Made by a program: the position numbers and the translations under genes
The notes under the pieces: model-generated
What the model was told of the DNA's origin: nothing
The model's input: only the letters and a program-made list of their open reading frames with translations
The model's database searches: none
NCBI RefSeq assembly: GCF_016735695.1
Contig: NZ_JAERQD010000045.1
Location: forward strand, 1-51,116
DNA: 51,116 nt
Origin: Microvirga zambiensis WSM3693
GTDB taxonomy: Bacteria; Pseudomonadota; Alphaproteobacteria; Rhizobiales; Beijerinckiaceae
Direction of reading: 5' to 3'
Shown: one piece after another, positions 15,741 to 23,302 of the stretch
How the letters are laid out: every line of letters starts with the position of its first letter
Position numbering within the stretch: position 1 is the first letter of the stretch

Positions 15741-16520
15741 CTACCCGCAGCTCGCCTTGCCGCACTGGCGGACGCTGTCCACCAGCTGCTTCAGCGGGTC
15801 GAGGCCGACGGCGCCCGGAATGACGGTCTCGCCGACGATGAAGGCCGGTGTGCCGGTCAGGCTCAGCTTGTCGCCGAGCGCCATGTTTTCCTGAAGCGCA
15901 TTGCGGATCTCGGGGCTCTCCATGTCCTTCTGCAGGCGGGCCATGTCGAGGCCCATTTCCTTGGCGACAGCCATGGCGCGCTCGCCGTTGACGCGCCCGC
16001 GGCTGTCCATGACCTTCACATGGTAGTCGAACAGCTTCTGGCCCGGGAGCTGGTTCTTGACCGCCAGCGCGACGCGGCTCGCCTCCACGGAATCGGGGCC
16101 GAGGACGGGGAAGTCCTTCAGAACCACCCGCAGCTTGGGATCGCTCTTCATCAGCGTCTGAACGTCGGAGAGCGCCTTCTTGCAGTAGCCGCAATTGTAA
16201 TCGAAGAACTCGACCAGGGTGACGTCGCCGGACGGGTTGCCGACCACGTAGGAATGGGCGGCGTTCAGAAGCGACTGCTTCGTTTCCTTGACCGCGCCGG
16301 CCTGCGCCACCTGCTGCGCCTCGGCCTGGCGCTTCTCGAGCTCGGCGATGACTTCCGTGAGAACCTCGGGATTCTTCAGGAGATAATCCTTCACGATCTC
16401 GCCGATGGCCTGCTTCTGCTGGTCGGTGAAGGTCGCATTCTGCGCCATCGCGGCGGATGCGAAGCCAAGCGTGCCGATGAGGGCTACGGCCTGGCCGAGT
16501 TTGAGGAGCGAAGCGCGCAT
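15741..16520 (-). CDS. DsbA-family periplasmic thiol:disulfide protein
   Basis: A 259-residue protein with a signal peptide (1-26, cut after SAAMA) and a helical region (about 30-85) with a coiled-coil look (EKRQAEAQQVAQ). The thioredoxin-like fold has active site C110-GY-C113 (FFDYNCGYCKK). A cis-proline loop is visible in SLTGTPAFIVG, and the tail is RQCGKASCG with two extra cysteines. It resembles the Com1/BcfH/ScsC-type alphaproteobacterial proteins whose N-terminal helices mediate oligomerisation; oxidase versus isomerase cannot be decided. ATG 16520 follows AAGGA; an upstream in-frame start would hide the signal peptide. Confidence 0.92.
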   Translation of the reverse strand: MRASLLKLGQAVALIGTLGFASAAMAQNATFTDQQKQAIGEIVKDYLLKNPEVLTEVIAELEKRQAEAQQVAQAGAVKETKQSLLNAAHSYVVGNPSGDVTLVEFFDYNCGYCKKALSDVQTLMKSDPKLRVVLKDFPVLGPDSVEASRVALAVKNQLPGQKLFDYHVKVMDSRGRVNGERAMAVAKEMGLDMARLQKDMESPEIRNALQENMALGDKLSLTGTPAFIVGETVIPGAVGLDPLKQLVDSVRQCGKASCG

Positions 16521-16664
16521 ATCCAATCCTTCGAGGAATTCTTCAAGACAAGTCCGGGCCATAACCATGGTTCAAGGCGGAGTTGAGACTCGTCCATATT
16601 CTTGCGAGTTAGCGGCTCAAACGGTGCCGCGTCAAATCACGGGTTCGTTTTGCTTGTGCCGCCT

Positions 16665-16801
16665 GTCATTCCGGGGCGGCCAAAGGCCGAACCCGGAACC
16701 CATAACCGCTGAGGATGCAGAAAGAGGCGGCAAGCGTTTCGCGCTCTTGTGAACCGTCAGCGGTTATGGGTTCCGGGCTCGCTTACGCGCCCCGGAATGA
16801 C
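16665..16801. repeat. Palindromic repeat, family B
   Basis: GTCATTCCGGGGCGGCC and GGAACCCATAACCGCTGA on the left are mirrored by GCGGTTATGGGTTCCGG and GCCCCGGAATGAC on the right, giving a hairpin about 137 nt long. It occupies the gap between the divergent dsbA-like and aminotransferase genes (16521-16858), which otherwise holds only their starts. Confidence 0.85.
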
Positions 16802-16858
16802 AGGGCGGCGCGATCAATCGTCTTGAGACCGTCCCTGCAACGGGATACGAGCCTGTCC

Positions 16859-18040
16859 ATGACCAAATCATCCGCCGATCTCCGTTCGCCCCTCATCGCG
16901 CGCCGCATGGAGCGCGTGTCGTCCTTCCTCGCCATGGACGTGCTGAGCGCGGCCGCAGCCAAGGAGCGGCGGGGCGATACCGTCATTCACATGGAGGTCG
17001 GCCAGCCCTCGGCGCCTGCGCCTCGCGCGGCCCGGGAGGCGGCCAAGGCCGCCCTCGATCTCGGCCGCATCGGCTATACCGAGGCGCTCGGCATCTCGGC
17101 CCTGCGCGAGCGGATCGCCCGCCATTACCGCGAGGCCTACGGGGTGAGCATCGCACCGGAGCGGGTGGTGGTGACGACCGGCTCCTCGGCCGGATTCGTG
17201 CTCGCTTTCCTGAGCCTCTTCGATCACGGGCAGCGGGTGGCGATCACGGCGCCGGGCTATCCGGCCTACCGCAACATCCTGGAGGCGCTCGGCATCGAGC
17301 CGGTGACGATCCCGCTCGCCAAGGCCGACGGCTGGATCATGACGGCGGAAGCCATCGAAAAGGCCCATGCGGACAAGCCCTTGCACGGCATTCTTGCCAT
17401 GAGCCCTGCAAATCCCTCGGGCACCATGATCGGGCGCAAGGCCCTCGCCGAACTCGGCGAGACCTGCCGCCGCCTGGGGCTCTGGTTCGTCTCCGACGAG
17501 ATCTATCACGGCCTGACCTACGGCGAGGCGGCCTCGACGGCCTTGGCGTCCGACGACGATGCCGTCGTGATCAACTCCTTCTCGAAATACTATTGCATGA
17601 CCGGCTGGCGCATCGGCTGGATCGTGGTGCCGGAACGGCTCGTGCGTCCCATCGAGCGGCTGGCCCAGAACCTCTACATCTCGCCGCCCTATCTCTCGCA
17701 GGTGGCGGCACTTGCCGCCTTCGACTCGGCCGAGGAGCTCGAGGCGGTGAAGGAAGGATACGCCAGGAACCGCGCCTATCTGCTGGAGGAGCTGCCGAAG
17801 GTCGGCATCACCGAGATGCATCCGGTCGACGGCGCCTTCTACATCTATGCCGACATCGCCCGCTTCACGAACGATTCCATCGGCTTCTCCAAGCGCATGC
17901 TGGAGGAGGCGGGCGTCGCCGCGACCCCGGGCCTCGATTTCGATCCCATCGAGGGCTCGCATTACCTGCGCCTGTCATTTGCAGGCTCGGAGAACGATTG
18001 CCGCGAGACGGTGGCTCGGCTGAAGGGGTGGTTGAGATAA
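16859..18040 (+). CDS. Pyridoxal-phosphate aminotransferase (class I/II)
   Basis: A 393-residue fold-type I aminotransferase. The cofactor Lys lies in NSFSKYYCMTGWRIGW, a strongly conserved strip; SPANPSGTM gives the conserved Asn/Pro loop, SDEIYHGLTYG the Asp that pairs with the pyridine nitrogen, and the C-terminal YLRLSF the carboxylate-binding Arg. The substrate is not decidable; aspartate-like or broad-specificity enzymes share these features. ATG 16859 (MTKSSADLRS) is preferred because the upstream in-frame sequence is translated family B repeat. It stands alone, divergent from the dsbA-like gene. Confidence 0.9.
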   Translation: MTKSSADLRSPLIARRMERVSSFLAMDVLSAAAAKERRGDTVIHMEVGQPSAPAPRAAREAAKAALDLGRIGYTEALGISALRERIARHYREAYGVSIAPERVVVTTGSSAGFVLAFLSLFDHGQRVAITAPGYPAYRNILEALGIEPVTIPLAKADGWIMTAEAIEKAHADKPLHGILAMSPANPSGTMIGRKALAELGETCRRLGLWFVSDEIYHGLTYGEAASTALASDDDAVVINSFSKYYCMTGWRIGWIVVPERLVRPIERLAQNLYISPPYLSQVAALAAFDSAEELEAVKEGYARNRAYLLEELPKVGITEMHPVDGAFYIYADIARFTNDSIGFSKRMLEEAGVAATPGLDFDPIEGSHYLRLSFAGSENDCRETVARLKGWLR

Positions 18041-18053
18041 GTCAGCTCTACAT

Positions 18054-18115
18054 CGTCATGGCCGTCCCCGGACTTGATCCGGGGACCAGGGCCGGGTGAT
18101 CCACGTCCTTATCGA
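18054..18115. repeat. Palindromic repeat, family A (half copy)
   Basis: CGTCATGGCCGTCCCCGGAC, TTGATCCGGGG and ATCCACGTCC form a left arm without its partner, 13 bp after the aminotransferase stop. Confidence 0.65.
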
Positions 18116-18132
18116 TCTCCAACCCACAAAGA

Positions 18133-18463
18133 CTGGCTCATAATTCATTGAGAGGCGCAGGTGCCTTCTCCCTCCCCCTTGTGGGGAGGGTCGGGGCGGG
18201 GTGCGAGCGATAGCCTATGAAGGTTTGGCTCGGGTTCACCTCTCCTTGAGGGAGAGGTCGCGCCGGAGGCGCGGGTGAGGGGTTGCGCCCTCTCCGGATA
18301 ACGCTCTCCCCCTCACCCTCGCTTTCGCTCGACCTCTCCCCACCGGGGAGAGGTGATGCCTGCGGCAGCCTCAGTGCTGAACTGGAAAAGCGCAGCGCTC
18401 ACACCCCCACCTCCCACTCCTCCCCACAAGGGGGAGGAGGGTTGCCAGCGCATTATGAGCCAG
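18133..18463. mobile_element. MITE-like repeat mosaic with 12-bp inverted ends
   Basis: A perfect inverted repeat, CTGGCTCATAAT (18133-18144) and ATTATGAGCCAG (18452-18463), encloses nested palindromes. The outer arms are CCCTCCCCCTTGTGGGGAGG (about 18170) and CCTCCCCACAAGGGGGAGG (about 18420). Inner copies of the common CTCTCC...GGAGAG repeats lie near 18239-18265 and 18331-18354. No protein is encoded. With its flanking pieces it fills the 570-bp gap between the aminotransferase and RNase E genes. Confidence 0.6.
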
Positions 18464-18465
18464 CC

Positions 18466-18506
18466 TCTGAGGAGCAGACGCAGTCTGCTCCTCAGGATGA
18501 GGTTTG
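18466..18506. repeat. Palindromic repeat, family D (partial)
   Basis: CTGAGGAGCAGAC followed by GTCTGCTCCTCAGGATGAGG folds on itself and shares its CTCCTCAGGATGAGG end with the complete copy between sufB and sufC (41089-41191). Confidence 0.65.
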
Positions 18507-18516
18507 TGTTTTCTGA

Positions 18517-18551
18517 GACGTGGGTGCCCGCAACAAGTGCGGGCATGACGG
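18517..18551. repeat. Palindromic repeat, family A (half copy, right arm)
   Basis: GACGTGGGTGCCCGCAACAA and GTGCGGGCATGACGG match the right half of the family. Confidence 0.65.
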
Positions 18552-18572
18552 CGGAGCATTTGCTGTAAACGA

Positions 18573-18599
18573 AAATGCCCGGCTTCAAGCCGGGCATTT
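18573..18599 (-). terminator. Intrinsic terminator of rne
   Basis: AAATGCCCGGCTT and AAGCCGGGCATTT form a perfect stem. On the minus strand it is followed by TCGTTTA, about 12 bp after the rne stop. Confidence 0.75.
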
Positions 18600-18610
18600 C
18601 TGTGTGAACC

Positions 18611-21361
18611 TTACGATCCGCTGAGGACCGACTTGGCCTTGGACCACCAGCCGGCGCGCTTCGGGCGCTCCGGGTCGGGCGGGGTCAGGACGACCGCGAC
18701 CGGCTCGGGTTCGGGAACCACGGGAGCGGGCGGCGGAACGGGCGCTTCGGCCACGGGACGCGCAGGCGTGACGATGGGGTCTTCCACGGTGACCACCGGC
18801 GACGCTTCGGTCTCGGCTGCGACGCCGGCCTCCTGCGCGGAAGCGGCCTCATCAGACACGGCCTCGATTTCCGCCTCGGCCTGCTCGGGGGCGACGAAGC
18901 CTTCCTCCATGGCGAACTCGACCGTCTCGTCGCGGCCGCGCCCACGACCGCCGCGGCGGCCGCGGCGGCGGCGACGCCCACCGCGCGATTCCTCATCCGA
19001 CTCGCCGGCCTCGGCCGGAGCCGCCTCCTCGCCGCCGGCTTCGATCTCGGCGTCTTCCTCGTCGGATTCACCTTCGGCCTCGCCGGCCTCGGCGCCATCC
19101 TCTGCCTGGTCGCCACCCGCGAACGACTCGCGGTCGCGACCACGGCGCCGGCGACGGCGGCGACGGCGGCGTCCGCCACCATCGCTCTCACCCTGCTCGC
19201 CGCGGTCTTCGCCGGCCTGGGCCTCGTCGGCGCTCTCCTCTTCGACGTCGACCTCATCCTCCTCGACGGGCTCGTCGACGGGGGCGATGGCGTCGATCTG
19301 GATGCCGGTGGCGATGGACTTGTGCTCGAGCTTGAGGGCGGGATCGCCGCGCTCGATGGCATAGGTCGTGGTGCCGTGCAGGCTCTCGTCCGCGACGATG
19401 GAAATCGAAACGCCGAAGCGGGTTTCCAGCTCACGCAGATGCACGCGCTTCTGGTTCAGGATGTAGAACGCCGCCTCCATCCGCGTGCGGACCACGAGGT
19501 TGTAGCTCGCATTCTTGATGAGAGTTTCCTCGATCGAGCGCAGCACCTGCAGGGCCACCGACGGCGTCGAGCGCACGAAGCCGGTGCCGGCGCAATGCGG
19601 GCAGGGGATCGAAGAGGATTCGAGCACGCCGGTGCGGATGCGCTGGCGCGACATCTCGAGCAGGCCGAAAGGCGAGATGCGGCCGACCTGGATGCGGGCG
19701 CGGTCGTTCTTCAGGCACTCGTTCAGCTTCTTCTCGACCGCGCGGTTGTTCCGCTTCTCCTCCATGTCGATGAAGTCGATGACGATGAGGCCGGCGAGAT
19801 CGCGCAGGCGGAGCTGGCGGGCGATTTCCTCCGACGCTTCGAGGTTCGTGCGAAGCGCCGTGTCCTCGATGTTGTGCTCGCGGGTGGACCGGCCCGAGTT
19901 CACGTCGATGGAGACGAGGGCTTCCGTCGGGTTGATGACGAGATAGCCGCCCGACTTCAGCGTCACCACGTTCGAGAACATGGCGTCGAGCTGGGCCTCT
20001 ATGCCGTATTTCGCGAAGAGCGGCTGCGGCTCGCGGTAAGGCTGGACCAGCTTGGCATGGCTCGGCATGAGCATGCGCATGAAATCCTTGGCCTCGCGGT
20101 AGCCCTCCTCACCGGCGACCATCACGTCGTCGATGTCCTTGTTGTAGAGGTCGCGGATGGCGCGCTTGATGAGCGAACCTTCCTCGTAGACGAGGGCGGG
20201 GGCGGCGGAATTGAGAGTCAGCTCGCGCACGCTCTCCCACAGGCGCATCAGGTATTCGTAGTCGCGCTTGATCTCGGGCTTGGTGCGGGAGGCGCCGGCC
20301 GTGCGCAGGATGATGCCCATTCCCTCGGGCACCTCCAGCTCCTGGGCGATTTCCTTCAGGCGCTTGCGGTCGGCCGCATTGGTGATCTTGCGCGAAATGC
20401 CGCCGCCCCGGCCCGTGTTGGGCATGAGCACCGAATAGCGGCCGGCGAGCGAGAGATAGGTGGTGAGCGCCGCGCCCTTGTTGCCGCGCTCTTCCTTGAC
20501 GACCTGGACCAGCAGGATCTGGCGGCGCTTGATGACTTCCTGGATCTTGTACTGCTTGCGCGGGGTGCGCCGGCGCTGGGGAAGATCCTCGATGGCATCG
20601 TCGCCGCCGAGCTGTTCGACGATCTCGTGCTCTTCGAGGTCCTGATCGTCTTCGTCCTCGCCGTCCTCGTCCTCGTCTTCGGCTTCCGTGTCGCCCTCGG
20701 GGGCGCGGGCTTCGGCTGCATCTGCAGTCTCTTCGCCCTGCGCCGGCGCCTCGGCGGGTGCCGGCTCCACATGCGCCGAGCCCTCGACCGCCTCGACGGC
20801 AGCCTCTTCGGCGTTCTCGCCGGGAGCGGTATCCTCGGCCATCACCAGGGCGACGGCCTCAGCCGCCTCGGCAGCGGCCGCCTCGCTCTCGTCGCCCGTA
20901 GTCTCGGGGATATCGGAGACTTCGCCTTCGGGAGCCGCCGCTACGTTTTCTCCGGTTCCGGCCTCGGCCTCGGTCGAGACGATCGTCTCGTCGCTCTCGG
21001 CGCGGCGCTGCGAGGACCGGCGACGGCCGCGGCCGCGGCTGCGGCGCTCCTCCTCCTGCTCCTCCTCGCGCTGGGCTTCGGCCTCGGCCTCGAGCAGAGC
21101 CTGCCGGTCGGCGACCGGGATCTGATAGTAATCGGGATGGATTTCGCTGAAGGCGAGGAACCCGTGGCGGTTTCCGCCGTATTCCACGAAGGCCGCCTGG
21201 AGCGACGGTTCGACCCGGGTGACCTTGGCGAGATAGATATTCCCGCGCAGTTGCTTCCGGTTAGCGGATTCGAAGTCGAATTCTTCGACCTTCTGACCAC
21301 GCACCACCACGACCCGGGTTTCTTCCGGGTGTGAGGCATCGATGAGCATCTTGTTTGCCAT
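18611..21361 (-). CDS. rne: Ribonuclease E (Rne/Rng family)
   Basis: A 916-residue endonuclease that starts mRNA decay and processes rRNA and tRNA. It begins MANKMLIDASHPEETRVVVV. An S1-like RNA-binding region is split by a long acidic and Arg-rich insert (about 80-290), a hallmark of alphaproteobacterial RNase E. The catalytic metal strip VSIDVNSGRSTR and the Zn-link CPHCAGTG follow. The C-terminal third is disordered, with two poly-arginine blocks (about ten and five Arg) between acidic runs and a conserved aromatic end (KRAGWWSKAK); these are scaffold segments for the degradosome. ATG 21361 follows GAGAG; an upstream in-frame extension is not conserved-looking. Confidence 0.96.
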   Translation of the reverse strand: MANKMLIDASHPEETRVVVVRGQKVEEFDFESANRKQLRGNIYLAKVTRVEPSLQAAFVEYGGNRHGFLAFSEIHPDYYQIPVADRQALLEAEAEAQREEEQEEERRSRGRGRRRSSQRRAESDETIVSTEAEAGTGENVAAAPEGEVSDIPETTGDESEAAAAEAAEAVALVMAEDTAPGENAEEAAVEAVEGSAHVEPAPAEAPAQGEETADAAEARAPEGDTEAEDEDEDGEDEDDQDLEEHEIVEQLGGDDAIEDLPQRRRTPRKQYKIQEVIKRRQILLVQVVKEERGNKGAALTTYLSLAGRYSVLMPNTGRGGGISRKITNAADRKRLKEIAQELEVPEGMGIILRTAGASRTKPEIKRDYEYLMRLWESVRELTLNSAAPALVYEEGSLIKRAIRDLYNKDIDDVMVAGEEGYREAKDFMRMLMPSHAKLVQPYREPQPLFAKYGIEAQLDAMFSNVVTLKSGGYLVINPTEALVSIDVNSGRSTREHNIEDTALRTNLEASEEIARQLRLRDLAGLIVIDFIDMEEKRNNRAVEKKLNECLKNDRARIQVGRISPFGLLEMSRQRIRTGVLESSSIPCPHCAGTGFVRSTPSVALQVLRSIEETLIKNASYNLVVRTRMEAAFYILNQKRVHLRELETRFGVSISIVADESLHGTTTYAIERGDPALKLEHKSIATGIQIDAIAPVDEPVEEDEVDVEEESADEAQAGEDRGEQGESDGGGRRRRRRRRRRGRDRESFAGGDQAEDGAEAGEAEGESDEEDAEIEAGGEEAAPAEAGESDEESRGGRRRRRGRRGGRGRGRDETVEFAMEEGFVAPEQAEAEIEAVSDEAASAQEAGVAAETEASPVVTVEDPIVTPARPVAEAPVPPPAPVVPEPEPVAVVLTPPDPERPKRAGWWSKAKSVLSGS

Positions 21362-21966
21362 GTTGAACTCTCGACATGGCGATCGAGGGCAGGACCTGAG
21401 GCAGCGGCCGCATTGTGGGCGGAGTGGCACGCCGCAAACGAAGGCGACGGGCTGAGATTGCGTTCGGAGTGCTGTCGATCGCCATCATGCGCCGCCGCTT
21501 TGGGGCGCATTCTGGGTTGAATTGGGCCGGCTTTGAGCCGGAAAGGGTGGTGCAGGAGCGTGCGCGAGAAGAAACGCGCGATTCGAACGGTGCAGAAACG
21601 AAGGTCAAAGCTGACTTCGCGTGCGCAACCATTCGACACGGCCCTTTCGTAGATATCGATGAGCCGGAAACCGGTCATCGGCGAGTGGCGACAAGCGTCG
21701 CCATATGGTCCTGTCCGTGTGCCTGTCGAGGGTGACGGGTTCCGTGAGGATCGGTCAACACAACCGTCTCCTCGGATCCGCCGTCAGATTCGGCCATGCC
21801 GGACGGGATCAAGATCATTACAGATCGATTGGGGCATTTGGCAAGATCCTCTGTCACTGTGCCATGAATGCAACAGAGTCTCAGGATCATCCCATGCGAC
21901 GTGAGGTTCCGTTAACCAAAGCTGTCTATTCGGTATAGGAAGGACGCACGAATCCGGCGATCTGCA
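21362..21966. promoter_or_regulatory. Shared upstream region of rne and the amidase gene
   Basis: A 605-bp divergent intergenic region with no credible gene. It should hold the rne promoter with a long 5' leader on the minus strand and the amiC promoter on the plus strand. A 6-bp hairpin CCGGCT-TTG-AGCCGG lies near 21530 in the presumed rne leader. Long leaders allow RNase E to control its own mRNA in other bacteria; that is inference here. I cannot place exact promoters. Confidence 0.45.
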
Positions 21967-23208
21967 ATGCCCTTCTTCTCCTTTGTCCGCCTCGTCAGCG
22001 CATGCATCGTGGCCATCGTCATGGCCGCGGGGATCGAGCGCGCCTGGGCTGTAGACGGGGCGAAACCTGGGACCCCGACGATCGCCGCCGCCGCCGCCGT
22101 CGAGACGGAGGGCAGCAAGACACGCTTCAAGGTCACTCTGTCGAAGCCTGTGACGGCGCAGGTCTCCGTCATGGAGCGCCCGGATCGTGTCATCATCGAC
22201 CTGCCGGAGGTCGCCTTCCACCTGCCGGCCGAGTCGGGGCGCGGCAGGGAGGGGCTGATCGCCTCCTATCGCTATGGCCTCTTCGCGCCGGGCCGCTCCC
22301 GGGTGGTGATGGAGCTCACCCAGCCGGCCGTCGTCTCCGGCATGACCACCGCGCCCGATGCGACCGGAGCCGCGTCGATCCTGACCATCGAGCTCTCCCG
22401 CGCCGATCGCGAGGAATTCCGCAAGGCGGCCGTTGAAAGCTCGGCCGCTGCGAAGGAAGCCTCGGCCGCACCTGTCGTCCAGGAAACCAAGGATTCCCGG
22501 CCGGTGATCATGATCGACGCCGGCCATGGCGGCATCGACCCGGGCGCGGCGGGCTCCGGCAACGTGGTCGAAAAGGATCTCGTGCTCTCCTTCGCCCAGC
22601 GGCTGAAGAAGAAACTCGAGGAGAACGGCCGCTACAAGATCGTGATGACCCGCGATCAGGATGTGTTCGTCTCCCTTGGGGACCGGGTGCGCGCGGCACG
22701 CGCCGCCCAGGCCGATCTTTTCATTTCGGTCCATGCGGATTCGATCGCCGGCGGGCAGGAGGTGAGGGGCCTGACGGTCTATACCGGCTCCGAGCGGGCC
22801 TCCGACGCCGATTCCGCCAGGCTTGCCGACCGCGAGAACAAGGCCGACGCGGTGGCCGGCGTCGAATCGGGCGACATGCCCGACGACGTGTCCGACATCC
22901 TGATGGAACTGACCATGCGGGAAACGCGGGGCTTTTCCCACAGCTTCGCCAGCCGCCTGGTCGGGGAGTTCGATTCCGTCGCCCGCTTGAACAAGAACCC
23001 GCACCGGCAGGCGCGTTTCCAGGTGCTGCGGGCCCACGACGTCCCCTCCGTGCTGGTCGAGCTTGGCTATCTTTCGAGCCAGAAGGACCTCGACCTGTTG
23101 ATGTCCGAGGAATGGCGGGCCAAGATGGTCTCGGCGATGTCCGTTGCCGTCGACCGGTTCTTCGCCGCGCGGTTTGCCCGCAGGGGCGCCGCCGCAGTTT
23201 TACCATAG
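21967..23208 (+). CDS. amiC: N-acetylmuramoyl-L-alanine amidase with AMIN domain
   Basis: A 413-residue periplasmic hydrolase that cuts the bond between N-acetylmuramic acid and L-Ala in peptidoglycan during cell separation. Residues 1-28 are a signal peptide. An AMIN domain (about 40-145), which targets septal wall, is followed by a linker and Amidase_3 (about 178-405). Zinc ligands are H187 (IDAGHGG), E202 (VVEKDL) and H256 (ISVHAD), and the catalytic Glu is in SVLVELGYLSS. Such enzymes are normally switched on by EnvC-like activators. It heads the conserved order amidase-PBP1A-RF2, divergent from rne. Confidence 0.94.
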   Translation: MPFFSFVRLVSACIVAIVMAAGIERAWAVDGAKPGTPTIAAAAAVETEGSKTRFKVTLSKPVTAQVSVMERPDRVIIDLPEVAFHLPAESGRGREGLIASYRYGLFAPGRSRVVMELTQPAVVSGMTTAPDATGAASILTIELSRADREEFRKAAVESSAAAKEASAAPVVQETKDSRPVIMIDAGHGGIDPGAAGSGNVVEKDLVLSFAQRLKKKLEENGRYKIVMTRDQDVFVSLGDRVRAARAAQADLFISVHADSIAGGQEVRGLTVYTGSERASDADSARLADRENKADAVAGVESGDMPDDVSDILMELTMRETRGFSHSFASRLVGEFDSVARLNKNPHRQARFQVLRAHDVPSVLVELGYLSSQKDLDLLMSEEWRAKMVSAMSVAVDRFFAARFARRGAAAVLP

Positions 23209-23302
23209 ATAGAGTGTGGATACCCGTAGCGGGGGCGCGATTCATCGGGTAACGAGGGTCCGCGTTTCAAGATCTGCATAAACAGGCGCCACGGGCGCCG
23301 TC

